DNA from: Diphasiastrum complanatum
Taxonomy: Eukaryota; Streptophyta; Lycopodiopsida; Lycopodiales; Lycopodiaceae
Reading direction: 5' to 3'
Assembly: GCA_029204225.1 (NCBI GenBank)
Contig: CM055095.1
Location: 28,588,845 to 28,652,844 of the forward strand
Length of the DNA: 64,000 bases
The notes under the pieces are model-generated. The model had not been told where the DNA came from and ran no database searches. It worked only from the letters and a program-made list of their open reading frames with translations. Of this stretch, positions 50,731 to 62,864 are shown piece by piece (the first letter of the stretch is position 1; each line of letters starts with the position of its first letter). Position numbers and translations under genes: made by a program.

Positions 50731-50919
50731 TTTGGTAAGGTTGGACACTGAGTATGCAAATTTTGAAGCCAATTCCTCACATCCCTGCCGGAGGCCTCAA
50801 TATAATCCACAAATTATTGTCACTTGGACGTCTTCCTTTTGCCAATCTTAGGCCAGTTTTCTAAGCGGCAAATTTTTCTTCCTGCTTCCTATGGTGGGTT
50901 GGCCTTGTATCTACTGCTT

Positions 50920-51932
50920 GCATTGCACCAGCTGCTTTTCTCAGAAGTTGGGCTCTTGTTGCCTCTGCACTAGTCTCCAGGTTTCAGTAGGGTAACCAGC
51001 CTCTTCTTCTTGATATGGTAGCTCATGTGGAGACTGGCAATTTTGCTTTTCAACAAGCTCTACGCATTGTTCGAGATTTACTTCCACCACTTGTATAGCC
51101 TTTTGTGCCTCCCTTTGAATCTTTGGTGACAAATCAACAACGAGTTTTTCAGAAGACTATTATGGAGCATCTGCACTCTTATTCCTTCGGTCAACTTATC
51201 AAAGATTCACCTTCTGATGCAATTAGAGCTCGTCTTCTATCTTGTGCTGGTCCAGGTGTTGGGGCTTGGTTGGTTGCACGTCCAGTTTTGCCACTATTGA
51301 GACTCAATAATGACTTGTTTATAACTACTCTTCGAACCAGATTGGGACTTCCACATCCAATGTTAATTGGTATCTCTAAGTGTTCATGTGGGCATGTATT
51401 GGATTCCTTGGGTACTCATCTTATGCATTGTCCATCAGGTGGAGAACGTATTGTTTCACATGATTCCATTCGTGATGCCTTGGCTGCTATTGCTCATGAT
51501 AGTGGCTTTCATGTTGTTCAAGAACAGACATACATTTTACCAGGGCCTTCTTTGCAATCTACCAGATGACGAGTTGACCTTGTTCTCTCGCATGATGGAA
51601 TTCGAACTTTGGGAGATGTTGTAATTGCTGATCCCTCTCGTCAGAACCTTCTTCGTCGTTTTTCCACCACGCAAGGGGCCACTGCATCTCAAGCAGCTCA
51701 GGAAAAGGAACGAGATTATAATGATCGTGCACCCGGTGAAGATTTCATTCTCTTTGCCAAGGAAACTTATGGTTGTCTTCACAAGAAATTTAATGATGTT
51801 TTATTTTTATGTGCGGAGCTTATGGTGAAACACCAAGGACAAAGCATTACCTTACCTTCCGTCATTATTTCTTTCTATCGCCAGCATATTTTTATAGCAT
51901 TACAACGTTCACCGACGATTTCAATACTTTGA
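50920..51932 (+). pseudogene. Second RLE-type LINE C-terminus
   Basis: The same domain order as 5942-7070: AFLRSWALVASAL, VAHVETGNFAFQQ, RLLSCAGPGVGAWLVARP and a CxC...H...C knuckle (CSCG...HLMHC). These are followed by SIRDALAAIAHDSGFHV, RVDLVLSHDGIRTLGDVVIA and KERDYN...ETYG. Apart from stops at about 50988, 51099 and 51567 (TGA just before RVDLV) the frame is continuous. The two copies are clearly diverged at the DNA level, so the family has been present for some time. The RT part is absent. Confidence 0.7.
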
Positions 51933-52230
51933 CGAGCTCAGTTTGCAGGAGCGGCTGCTTCAAAGCTTCCTGCATTACTTGTTACTGGATCTATTTTAGT
52001 TAGTAATTTACATCAGGTAGTTGGTCTTGAGTAATTAGTTTAATATTTAATTTCTGACTTACATCAGGCAGTTGGTTTTAAGTAATTAGCTTACTATTCT
52101 AAGTTTTACTAGGCTTTTAGATAGCTTTATTCATTAATGCCATTCTACGGTATTTTATTTTAAATACTTTAATCTTCTTGCTTGATCATGGGTTTTCCCA
52201 TGTTTTTTAATAAAATTAGGGATAATTATT
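51933..52230 (+). repeat. LINE 3' UTR with terminal stem-loop
   Basis: T-rich UTR ending in the hairpin CATGGG-TTTT-CCCATG (52187-52202) and TTTTTTAATAAAATTAGGG. The layout recalls the other LINE ends but there is no (CT)n here. Confidence 0.55.
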
Positions 52231-53070
52231 TTCAAAATCTAGAAGGCTGCACTCTTCCTGCTTCTCAATGCATTTCTTTCAAAAGTAAAACTGCATTTCT
52301 ATAAAAACATCTCTCTTCCAGATAATTTTTTCAGCTGTGTGGGCTACGTACTGATTAAAAGAAACCAATAAAGAGGTAGACTTCTTTTGCAGAGCATATT
52401 CCCATTGAGAGAGAACACTGGAGCAGTACCCCAATTGTGATCGCAGATTCAGGCCAGAAGCATTTCAGCATCACAATAAAAGTTGCACTAGAGAACATCC
52501 AACCAAAAAGACTAGGACTGGGGTTACGGTTGCTTCACTCTCAAACAAGATACAACCTGGTCTTATATCTGGCTGAGCATTTTGCAAGTAAATCAATCTC
52601 TTTCTCTCTCTCATAGACTCACGCACACATTCAACCAACCAGCTAACCATTTATTGTCAATTCCAACTCGTCCCTACTTGAATTCACTCCAAGCTTACTT
52701 ATTAATCTTATTCCTCTTGTTGATCCTATTGATCACCTTCTAGAATTGAGCCTGTATGCATGCAATGTCAGTGTGGAAATAGAAAATCAGAGGTCTAAGG
52801 TAGAGTTGTATACGCATGCAGCGTCAGTGTTCGAACTGAAATTTTTTCCTAATTCCATGCTAGTTTCTAAAACTAAAGTCTGAAGTGGAGGTGTTTTTGC
52901 ATGGGTTGTTAATGGCAGAATTGAAAAAAAAAAAATTGCTTTCTGGGTATCTGTCTGATCAGTGATCAGTTTAGAGGTGTGTTCTACGTTGACACACAAT
53001 TTCATGCCAGGCCTGTCTTTCTCTCACGAACAATTAGTTTTGAGTTGTGCTCTATGCAAGTTTTTGTGCT
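52231..53070. other. Nothing recognised
   Basis: No coding or TE feature that I can support before the copia fragment begins. Confidence 0.5.
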
Positions 53071-53074
53071 ACAC

Positions 53075-54050
53075 CAATGATTGATCCTCTGAAACCAAGC
53101 TCTGGCAGACTATTTCAAGCCATACAGTGCTTTATGGAGTTTACAGACATGATTCTTCATGCCTTCCAGAACGTATCCTTCGGGCTGGATCATGTAGATA
53201 TCTTCTTGTATAACTCCATTCAGATAGGTTGTTTGTACATCGAGTTGATGTACTTCAAGGTCAGCAGCTGCAGCATAAGACAGGAGCATTTGAATCGACG
53301 AATGTTTGACGATTGGACTAAAAGTCTCACTGTAGTCGACATTCGGGATCTGGGTGAATCCTTGTGCTACCAGTCTAGTCTTCCTTCGATCAATCGCTCT
53401 ATTGGCGTTATATTTGATCTTAAAGATCCATTTGCAATCAATAATATTGTAGCCAATAGGAGCTTCGACTAATGACCATGTCTGATTCTTGATCAGAGAG
53501 GAATACTCTCCGTCCATAGCTTCTCTCCAGAGATCAGAGTCTGGTTGGCTAAGTGCCTCTTCAACTGTCGTCGGTTCTTGCATTAAAAGACAGGCAGACT
53601 CATGAGTATACCTTGTGGGCTGTGTGCGCACTCGGCTTGATCTTATGGAAGAATTTGACTGATGAACTGCTCTTGGGATATGTTGCTTGGTAGCAACAAC
53701 ATCTTCGTCCGATTTGTTGTCTCGAAGTGGGTCGACGATAGACATTTCTGAGCCAGAAGCTCGGATTGTCATGTCAATGGCAGGTGATGAAGGTTCTTCT
53801 TGAGCAATATCCTTGCCTTTGAGGTCGACGAACTGATCCTCGATAAAGATTGTATCTCGGCTATACAAGATTTGTTGGGTATCAGCATCGTACAGCTTGT
53901 AGGTGTTATCAGACGAAGTATATCCGATCAGGTTGGTCTTTAGACCTTGGAAGTCCAATTTCTTTCTTGTGTCCTTTGGGATCTGCACGTAGGCAATGCA
54001 CCCAAACACTCTTAGGTTCTTCAAAGAAGGCTTGGAGCCTGTTCACACAT
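53075..54050 (-). pseudogene. Copia A: integrase end, linker and first half of RT
   Basis: Minus frame 54024-53110: NLRVFGCIAYVQIPKDTRKK (integrase C-terminal region), a variable linker, then EALSQPDSDLWREAMDGEYS and WSLVEAP. RT motifs follow: CKWIFKIKYN, RLVAQGFTQ, FSPIVKHSSIQ, QLDVQTTYLNG and HKALYGLK. A stop follows and the match ends after about 12 more codons, before YVDD. RT second half, RNase H and 3' LTR are missing. Confidence 0.85.
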
Positions 54051-55583
54051 CGTGGAGTGTCTTATCTGAGAGGGCTTTGGTCAAACATCTGTTCTGGATG
54101 TAAGTTGCAGTGGAGACAGCTTCAGCCCAAAACCTCTTGGGCAACGATGCATGTGCTAGCTTGCACTTAGCAAATTCGACCAGAGTTCGGTTCTTCCTCT
54201 CAGAAAGCCATTAGACTGAGGACTGTAAGGAGTGATGAATTGCTGCTCAATGCCTTGGCTTTGGCAGTACTCCTTGAACTCGACAGAGATATATTCTCCA
54301 CCGTTATCTGACCTTAGGGCCTTGATCGTCCTTCTAGTCTTCTTTTCTGCATGTTCCTTGAAAATTCTGAAGCAGTTGAAGGCTTTTGATTTCTTCTTTA
54401 TGACGTACACCATCGTTCTTCTCAAGAATTTGTCAATAAAGGTTATAAAATACTTGGCTTCCTTCAGCAAAGGATTTTTCATTGGGCCACAAATATCTGA
54501 ATGTACAACATCTAGCAATCCTCTAGCAACATGCTGATGGCTTCACTTAAATGGCTTCCTAGTCTGTTTTCCAACTAGACAGTCTTGATAGAGAGGTAGC
54601 TCGATTGTTTCGTGAGGATAGTCGAGATCAAGAACAATAGATTGTCTAGACATTCGTTGTACAACAGCATAATTTAAATGACCAAGTCTATAATGCCAAA
54701 GTAAACCTTTATTTGATTGAATTAAAGTACTGAGAGCCTGACTAGAGGTAGAAAAGCAATGAATTAATTTATACAAGTATCCATGCCTCTTTCCGAGTGC
54801 TAGGATCTTGCCTGTCCTATCAACTACTTTACATTGATCACATTCAAACTCTACTCTGTGTCCTGAATCTATGATTCTGCTTATAGAGAGCAGATTCACG
54901 GATAACTTAGGTACATACAAAAATTTGGAGAGTAGCTTAGATTGATCATTTGCAAAGCATAATCTTACAGCTCCTTCACCTTTAATAGTTTGTGTGCTAT
55001 TGTCACCAAGGTGAACGAATTTTTAGGTATTGTAAGGTGTATAGGACTCGAAACAGCCAATCAGGCTAGTCATGTGCTGAGTGGCTCTGGAATCTAAGAA
55101 CCAAGAACTGTCGCTAGATGCTCCTTGATGGTTGGTCATGAAGGCATCATGATCTGCTTCTTGAATGGGCTGTGGAGCTTCTGCAGCTGCATTTGCCACT
55201 TGATTTGACTACCCTTTGCTGTTGTTCTTTGTTTGAAGTATTCGGCAGTCTTGTATTTCATGATTGTTTCGTTTGCAATATCTGCATAACAGCTTTTTTT
55301 TTGTCTGCGGATTCAACTGTTCCTTGTGCTGAGCTGGTTTCTAGTCTGGCTTTGATAGCTTCATGCCTTTCTTCTTCTTTTGCTTTGTCGTGCCCTTGTT
55401 GGTGTACAAGGTGTGAGAATCAGCTGAGGAACTTGAGGCTTCATTCCTTCGCGTGTCTTCCTGCAACAACATAGTGATGACTCTCGAAAGAGTCAACTTT
55501 GGATGACTCGTGATGATCATCACCCAACTGTCGTAAGAACTTGGCAAGCTTGTAAGCAGTTGCATCACTGCGTCTTGATCGTA
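54050..55583 (-). pseudogene. Copia A: gag end, zinc knuckle, protease and integrase
   Basis: In minus order: a gag segment (VMQLLTSLPSSYDSWVMIIT, 55570-55500), a CCHC knuckle (CRYCKRNNHEIQDC, about 55285), protease SSWFLDSRATQHMTS (about 55105) and LYVPKLSVNLLSISRI. Then come GLLWHYRLGHLN, QDCLVGKQTRKPF and the integrase core with DVVHSDICGPM and LRSDNGGEYISVEF. The frame shifts after PYSPQSNG, so the catalytic Glu is lost. The first Cys of the HHCC motif is Tyr, and the protease has DSR instead of DSG. Clearly inactive. Confidence 0.85.
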
Positions 55584-55957
55584 CAAGACACTACTAGCCG
55601 ATAGAGTAATTGTTTTCTTGTTCTGTATTTTTCAATATCAGATTTTCATACTTAAGTCACTAATAGTTTCTCCTATCACTTAGACTAATTCTTCCACATG
55701 GATTTCCAAGGGAAAGCCAGTCCTCTCATGGACAAGCTTGATGGAGCCAATTACCATCTATGGAAATTTAAAATAAAGACTGTACTAATGGCAAAATAAT
55801 TGTACGACATTGTTACAAGTGCAGAAGGGCAACCCGAAGCGGACGACGTGGCAGTCGCCAGATGAAAACTGAGGGATGGAAAAGCTTTCGCGCTGATCAT
55901 CCTCAACAGCACGGATACACAGATCGGCCATGTATCTGAGGCTCAAACATCGAATAA
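55584..55957 (+). mobile_element. Inverted leader and gag start of the copia family
   Basis: Between two minus-strand copia pieces this segment runs the other way. From 55694 the + frame is MDFQGKASPLMDKLDGANYH, and the preceding 110 bp match the leader of copia B (58859-58720 on the minus strand). Two in-frame stops are present. The junctions are at about 55583 and 55957. Confidence 0.8.
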
Positions 55958-56584
55958 CAATATTAACAGATCTAAAACACAGAACAAATGAACTGTGTCA
56001 GATTAAATATATCAAGTATACAAGTCAATAATGCGGTAGAGCACAAGACTGTAGCGGACAAAACCGCGTGTCCTACAAAGCTTATTTCTGTCTGTAATGA
56101 GGAATGAAACATCCTTCACTTGTTCTAGACTTATCTTGTTTCATTAGAATTCATCATCCTAGAATACGTAGATGGTATCCAATATATATACATAATATTA
56201 TAGGTGTGCAGATGCAAAAGTACGGAGTGGATGTGTTGTCTATAGGAGATTGTGGGTGGCTGCAATCGTTGTCCAATCTGTTAGCGCAACTGCATGGGGT
56301 GAGCGTAAAAAGGGTGCGATGTCAGCCAGTACTGAAGTGAACGTTGGTGATGACGCAAAAGTGCGTCACTCTTACGAATGGCCTTAGGATAAGATCTACA
56401 GGGTGTCTTATCTACCATGACATGTGTAAGAACACAGTGTCGCAATTCATTCGTTTTTTTTTCGTTTGTGCGAATTTGCGTGTAAAAAAAAATGCAGACT
56501 GCTTGACAACGTTAGAAAAATATGCAGCTTGAATGGAGGTAGATTAAAATTGGGATTTAGGAGAGTAGGAGGATTAAATCCAAC
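55958..56584 (-). repeat. Truncated copia LTR between copies A and B
   Basis: Aligns with 59262-59890 of the complete LTR and ends at the same AAATCCAACA. The other 390 bp of the LTR are missing and replaced by the inverted gag segment. Confidence 0.8.
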
Positions 56585-57962
56585 AAGATCGTACAGCTTG
56601 TAGGTGTTATCAGACGAAGTATATCGGATCAAGATGGTCTTGAGACCTTGGAAGTCCAATTTCTTCCTTGTGTCTTTTGGGATCTGCACGTAGGCAATGC
56701 ACCCGAACACTCTTAGGTTCTTCAAAGAAGGCTTAGAGCCTGTCCACACCTTGTGGGGTGTCTTGTCTGAGACGGCCTTGGTCGAACATTTATTCTGGAC
56801 GTAATCTACAGTGGAGATAGCTTCAGCCCAGAATCTCTTGGGCAACGATGCATGTGATAGCATATACTTAGCAGATTTGACCAAAGTACGGTTCTTCCTC
56901 TCAACTAAGCCATTAGACTGAGGACTATAAGGAGTGATGAATTGCTGCTCAATGCCTTGGCTTTGGCAATACTCCTTAAACACAACAGAGATATATTCTC
57001 CACCGTTGTCTGACCTTAGGGCCTTGATCGTCCTTCCAGTCTCCTTTTCTGCATGCTCCTTGAATATTCTGAAGCAGTTGAAGGCTTTTGATTTCTTCTT
57101 TATGAAATACACCATCGTTCTTCTGGAGAATTTGTCAATAGAGGTTATAAAACACTTGGCATCTTTCAACGAAGGATTTCTCATCGGGCCACAAATATCT
57201 GAATGTACAACATCTAGCAATCCTTTAGCAACATGCTGATGGCTTGACTTAAATGGTTTTCTAGTCTGTTTACCAACTAGACAGTCTTGACAGACATGTA
57301 ACTCGACCATTTCGCAAGGATAGTCGAGATCAAGAACAATAGATTGTCTAGACATTCGTTGTACAGCAGCATGATTTAAATGACCAAGTCTATAATGCCA
57401 AAATAAACCTTTATTTGAATGAATTAAAGTACTGAGAGCTTGACTAGAAGCAGAAAAACAATGACTTAATTTATACAAGTATCCATGCCTCTTTCCGAGT
57501 GCTAGGATCTTGCCTATCCTATCAACTACTTTACACTGATCACATTCGAATTCTACTCTGTGTCCTAGATCTGTGATTCGGCTTACAGAGAGCAGATTTG
57601 TAGATAACTTTGGTACATACAGGACTTTAGAGAGTAGCTTAGACTGATCTTTTGCAAAGCATAATCTTATAGTGCCTTCACCTTTAATAGCTTGTGTGTT
57701 ATTGTCGTCAAGGTGAACGAATTTCTGAGTACTGTAAGGTGTATAGGACTCAAAACAGCCAGTGAGACTAGTCATGTGCTGAGTGGCTCTGGAATCCAAG
57801 AACCAAGAACTGTCGCTAGATGCTCCTTGGTGGTTGGTCATGAAGGCATCATGATCCGTTTCTTGAATAGGCTGTGGAGCTTCTGCAGCTGCATTCACCA
57901 CTTGATTCGACTGCCCTTTGCTGTTGTTCTTCGCTTGAAGTATGCGACAATCTTGTATTATG
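56585..57962 (-). pseudogene. Copia B: zinc knuckle, protease and integrase
   Basis: A long open minus frame (57901-56447) with SSWFLDSRATQHMTS, VLYVPKLSTNLLSVSRI, LFWHYRLGHLN, CQDCLVGKQTRKPF, DVVHSDICGPMRNP, LRSDNGGEYISVVF and PQSNGLVERKNRTLVKSAKY. Integrase HHCC and the D, D, E positions are intact. The protease again has DSR in place of DSG, and the upstream knuckle has Tyr for its first Cys (YRYCKRNNH). The frame reads NTYKLYD and then runs directly into the outer end of the truncated LTR, so RT and RNase H are deleted. Confidence 0.85.
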
Positions 57963-58719
57963 TGGTTGTTTCGTTTGCAGTATCTGTAGAACAGCTTCTT
58001 CTTTGTCTGCAGATTCGACTGTTCCTTGTGCTAAGTTGACTTTTGGTCTGGCTTTGATTGCTTCGGGTCTTTCTTCTTCTTCTTCTTCTACTTTGTCGTG
58101 CTCTTGTTGGTGTACAAGGCGTGAGAATCAACTGAGGAACTCGAGGCTTCATTCCTTCGTGTGTCTTCCTGCAACAACATAGTAGTGACTCTCAAAAGAG
58201 TCAATTATGGATGAGTCGTGATGATCATCACCCAGCTGTCGTAAGAACTTGGCAACCTTGTAAGCAGTTGCATCACTACGTCTTGATCGTCTATGACAGA
58301 TCCGACAGTGGCCATTTGTCTTAGTAGGTTCTTGAATTGATTAATGTGACTCTGCATAGAATCACCATTCGACATCTTGAGGGAGTAGAATTTTTTCTTG
58401 AGATGTAGCTTGGAAGCTATATCTCGCATTCATATAGTGTGCTCAAGATGTCCCAGATTTCTTTCGATGTCTGAGCCTCGGATACATGGCCAATCTGGGT
58501 ATCCGTGATGTTGAGGATGATCAGCGCAAAAGCTTTTTCATCCTTCAGCTTCCATTTGGCGATTGCCGCGTTGTCCGCTTCGGATTTTCCTTCTGCACCT
58601 GTAACAACGTCGTACAATTCTTTTGCCATTAATATAGTTTGCATCTTAAATTTCCACAGATGGTAATTGGCTCCATCAAGCTTGTCCATGAGAGGACTGG
58701 CTTTCCCTTGGAAATCCAT
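57963..58719 (-). pseudogene. Copia B: gag
   Basis: The ATG at 58719 starts MDFQGKASPLMDKLDGANYH, then LWKFKMQTILMAKELYD and DTQIGHVSEAQTSKEIWD. A frame break near 58425 is followed by SDSMQ-like text, INQFKNLLRQMATVGSVIDD and QLLTRLPSSYDSWVM. Typical copia gag (UBN2) with frame shifts before the knuckle. Confidence 0.85.
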
Positions 58720-58858
58720 GTGGAAGAATTAGTCTAAGTGATAGGAGAAACTATCAGTGACTTGAGTATGAAAATCTGATATTTACAGAACAAGAAAACA
58801 ATTACTCTATTGGCTAGTAGAGTCTTGTACTGTGAAAGCTATTCAAGCTATGACAATA

Positions 58859-58870
58859 GCTCTGATACCA
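58859..58870 (-). promoter_or_regulatory. Primer binding site of copia B
   Basis: The minus strand reads TGGTATCAGAGC, directly inside the LTR. Confidence 0.85.
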
Positions 58871-59890
58871 TGTTGGGAGAGAGAGGGGAAGGATTTATGA
58901 CAAACATGAATGAGAAACGAACTCGAACAAGAAGCGAACGAGAAACGAATTCGAACAGCGGAATGAACTATACGACTCTCTCCGTAAGCATGACTACGCC
59001 TATCAGAATGGTAGAACTTTAGTGATAGAAATCACGGTCATTCTAGATTACGTAGCCAAACATTAATAGATGAAGCGCCAGAAGAATAATTTGTCGCGAA
59101 TAGCAAGACAAACTATATGTAGTGAATGATTCGTGGAGAGCTAGACTGTGCTCGACTGATAATTAGTCGTGAATGATTCGCGAAAGACAAGACTAAATGT
59201 TAATTGTCTATTACTACTAAGAACAACTAGAAAGATCAGACAGAATGAATGATAAGCATATCAATATTAACATAGATCTGAATGCAGAACAATGAACTGT
59301 ATCAGATTAAGTATATCATGTATACATGTCAATAATGCGGTAGAGCACAATATCGTAGTGGATGAAACCGTGTGCCCTACAAAGCTTAATTTTGACAAAA
59401 ATGAAGAATCAATGTTCAGAGCATCTACTTCGTTTATGTCATCTTCTTTTGCTCTCTTCATCATCTGTTTACACGAATGGTGTCCAGTATATATATATTA
59501 CATAATATTACAGGTGTGCAGATGTGAAAGTACAAAGTGGATGTGCTGTCTGTAGGAGATCGTGGGTGGCTGCAATCGTTGACCAATCTGTTAGCACAAC
59601 TGCATGGGGTGAGCATGAAAAGGGTGCGATGTCAGCCAGTGCTGAAGTGAACGTTGGTGATGATGCAAAGAGTGCGTCACTCTTACGAATGGCCTTAGGA
59701 TAAAATTTACAGGGTGCCTTAGCTTTTAGGACACTTTTGGCATCCTTAAACTATGTAGTTTCGCCTATTCTTCATCTGTGCAAATTTGTACGTAAATATG
59801 CAGACTACGTGACAACGTTAGTAAATATATAGCATGAATGGAGGCAGATTAAAATGGGATTCAAGAGAGCTAGAGGGAGTAAATCCAACA
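58871..59890 (-). repeat. Complete 5' LTR of copia B
   Basis: A 1020-bp block with termini TGTTGG/CCAACA, abutting the PBS. The half distal to the PBS is repeated at 55958-56584. Confidence 0.85.
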
Positions 59891-60059
59891 TTTCACAGCT
59901 AGGGTTTTTGCATGAAAAACCTTGCACCTTATTTTGTAGAAGCTCTTTTTTGGATTTGTAAACTGGTAAGGATGGGCACTGGAGCAGGGCGACCCTATGT
60001 GCAGCCAGCCGTGGGTGGCCGTGAAGAGGCAAAGGAGCAGATAAAAAAGAAGCGGCCAT
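59891..60059 (-). CDS. Possible first exon interrupted by the copia LTR
   Basis: The minus ATG at 60059 opens MAASFLSAPLPLHGHPRLAA, then HRVALLQCPSLPVYKSKK, until the LTR begins at 59890. The composition (Ala, Ser, Pro, Leu and Arg, few acids) recalls a plastid transit peptide. A CTATATATAG box lies 140 bp upstream (60199-60208). However, another minus frame starting at 60163 is also open and the box is palindromic. No continuation of a gene was found. Speculative. Confidence 0.2.
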
Positions 60060-60209
60060 AGTTGTTTTAAGGAAGCTTTCAAATGTGCAGAAACATGAGG
60101 AGGGCTGTCGCGCGCAACCAGTGGAGTTGGCCTGTTGCGTTCCATGGGGTTTAGCGGATGCATGGCTATGTTGTCCTAGGCCGATAACGAGAGTTTACCT
60201 ATATATAGT

Positions 60210-61629
60210 CTAAAATGCCACATAGAGACCAACAGTGAATTTCATGCATTTATTAGGCCTATGCCATGTGGCATCCCCATGCTAAAGGGGACTCTTGCTT
60301 GTATATGAACACTCTCTTTGTAATAAAGATGCTTTTGCTTTGTGAGCTCTTTGTTTGATGTGAGCTCCTCCATCACTCTGTTACTTGTGAATGATGTTCA
60401 TAGTTTCGATGGTTGGCAATCAGTCAGTGATTGCATTTTTGATCTGTACTCTCCACTAGATTATACTTTCCGCATAGAATGTTAACTTTGATAACATTCA
60501 ATTCTGCTCGAGACATAGCTTTTCATTCGAAAATGAAAATGTTATAACCGAAATACAGGTTACGTATCGCATAATACCCTTTATCAGAGTGCACTTCAAA
60601 GTGTTGTATTGTTGACCTATCCGTCTTGATTGAATCTGGAATCGAAATAAAAAACAATCTGTGAAAGTGTTTCAAAAATTGTGAAAAGTTGACGTATGTT
60701 ATAAAAATGATATTATTTCATATGTTGTAAACAATTAGAAGTATATAATACAGAGTAAACGAAACAAAAATAGGTACAATTATTTACCTTCTATAGGATT
60801 TTTATGATGTTCGTGGACATAGACTTCTCTTACATGTTTTTGTGTTGTGATAACCTACTCATAGTGTAATTGTTTTGAAATCCATCTTTGTATTGTTTGG
60901 ATTTAATTCCACAAGCATTTATGTCGAAACTTGCAGTTTTTGAGTTTTTTCTTTTACCTTTCAAAAAAGCTTTCAAAAGTTTATATTTCATTATTAAAAT
61001 CAAATTCTAAATTTTGACAATCAAAAGTACTATTATTTTTACATATTTTATTCGATTATAAAAATATGATTCATAATATTTCAAAAACAATTTGCAAAAT
61101 AAATTGGAACTAATGGAATACGTTTTTCGCTTCATATATTGTATAAATATGTACTCGTCTAGAAAAGGTCTATATTGTAGATGTCAATTGTTTTTTTGAG
61201 GAGTGTTAGAGGTGGATGAGATAGTGCCTTCTCTTTTCATATTCTCACTTATGCAAACAAGCCTTGATGACTCCTTGGATCTTAATGATCCACTTGATGT
61301 GCCTAGGTGTGGAGATTGGTACTCTATACCATCTTCTTCACGTGACTCCTCCTTGAGCCTTGCAATATCCTTGACTTTACCAACATTGGAAGAACATTCA
61401 TCCACACTTAGACATTTACCAGATCAGAAGCGAACATAAACGTTATATGAAATGAGCTATTGCAAGACGTAGAGAAAACCGATGTTCCGTCATCTGCTAC
61501 TATTCCCAGACAAGAGCAACCTCCCCAGGGAATTGACATTTTCACTACACTCCTGCTGTTATGTCCATGACCAGTACATAGGATACAGTATACTCCTAGT
61601 CTTGGATACATGGTATTCCAGTGAAACAA
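60210..61629. other. Intergenic, nothing recognised
   Basis: AT-rich from 60.5 to 61.2 kb. Opposed frames at 61184-61439 have no known domain. Confidence 0.45.
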
Positions 61630-62075
61630 CTGTTAGTTATGCCACGTCATACTGGACGTGACCCGAAAGTAACTAATATCCTTGTGAGTCCAGAACACAC
61701 TAAATGGAGTTTAGACAAGGTATGAAACAGTGTATGCATGTGTAGAGTTATCAATAACAATTCTATGAATAGTTGGTCCATGCATAGGACTCTATTCTAG
61801 GTGAATCTATGTATAGGGAACTTAGGGCTATGCGTGGCTAAGTGCCCAGAATGCTTTTGGCTCTATATAATGGGTCCAAACTCGCCCTACTCCTCATCAT
61901 GGTTCTTGATTCATTGCCAGGCTCTCACTCTACATTCATGCTTCTTGTTCCTTGCCTTGGGGGTGAGGCTTCTAGAGATTGATTGGATGCTTCTACTTGG
62001 TTGGGTGGTTTCTCCATAGTGTGTTATCCTTTGTGTTTAGGATTTGTAAATAGGATCTAAAGAGCTTTCCTTACA
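61630..62075 (+). repeat. 5' LTR of a gypsy-like element (start uncertain)
   Basis: It ends CCTTACA, one base before TGGTATCAGAGC. It contains CTATATAATGG at about 61862. The start TGTTAGTTATGCC is a guess, as no second copy is visible in the window. Confidence 0.55.
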
Positions 62076-62076
62076 G

Positions 62077-62092
62077 TGGTATCAGAGCAAGG
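62077..62092 (+). promoter_or_regulatory. Primer binding site, tRNA-Met type
   Basis: TGGTATCAGAGCAAGG after a one-base spacer from the LTR. Confidence 0.8.
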
Positions 62093-62864
62093 CTTACAAG
62101 TTTGGAGAGGTGGTGCTTTCCATTGGAACTTGGTGGTATTCAGCTAGTATTCTTATCCAAGGAGAGGAGCAAGGTTGCAAGTTGGTGAATCTTCCCAATT
62201 TCAATTTGCATGTTCCATATCTCTCTCAAATTCATTGTGGTTTATGGAGAATGGTGCTAGGAAATTAATTTTGGTGACTTTTTTGGAGTTTTAGCATGTG
62301 TAGCTCAGAATTAGCTAGGGATCTGAAATTTCTAGCAAGTTAATACACTTTGAAGTGATTAAAATTTGGTTTGCATGTTGGATATTCCCATGTATTTGGA
62401 TTCTAGGCTCTTTTGTGGCCAAATTTGGCTTGTTTTCTATGATTTTGGCACAAAATGGAGGGTAGAACTCAAAATCCAGCAAGTTCAGATCAATTGGTTG
62501 GTTATAGCTCTGTATATTGGATTGCATGTTTTTTGCCATTAAATTCCAATTGGGCATGGTGAAAAAACCTAGAAAGGCCTAAAATTCATGATTTTTGCTT
62601 GTTTTTTAATGAAATTGGATGGTAGGAGGTTGTTGAACATCAATTGAAGCTGGGAAAAGATGAATCATAGTCTTTTGAAACTGTCCTGAAATCAAGAATT
62701 CATGGTTCTCAGTCCATACTGCTTCATAGGATCTGTCTGAAGGCTTCATTGAACTCCTAGAGACCATTTAAGATTGTTTGAATCATTACTTTTAGGCTTG
62801 GTTGAGTGTTAGCAATTTTTTGAGATGATCAAATCAAGTTGCAAATCCAGGTGCGCCATCTTAT

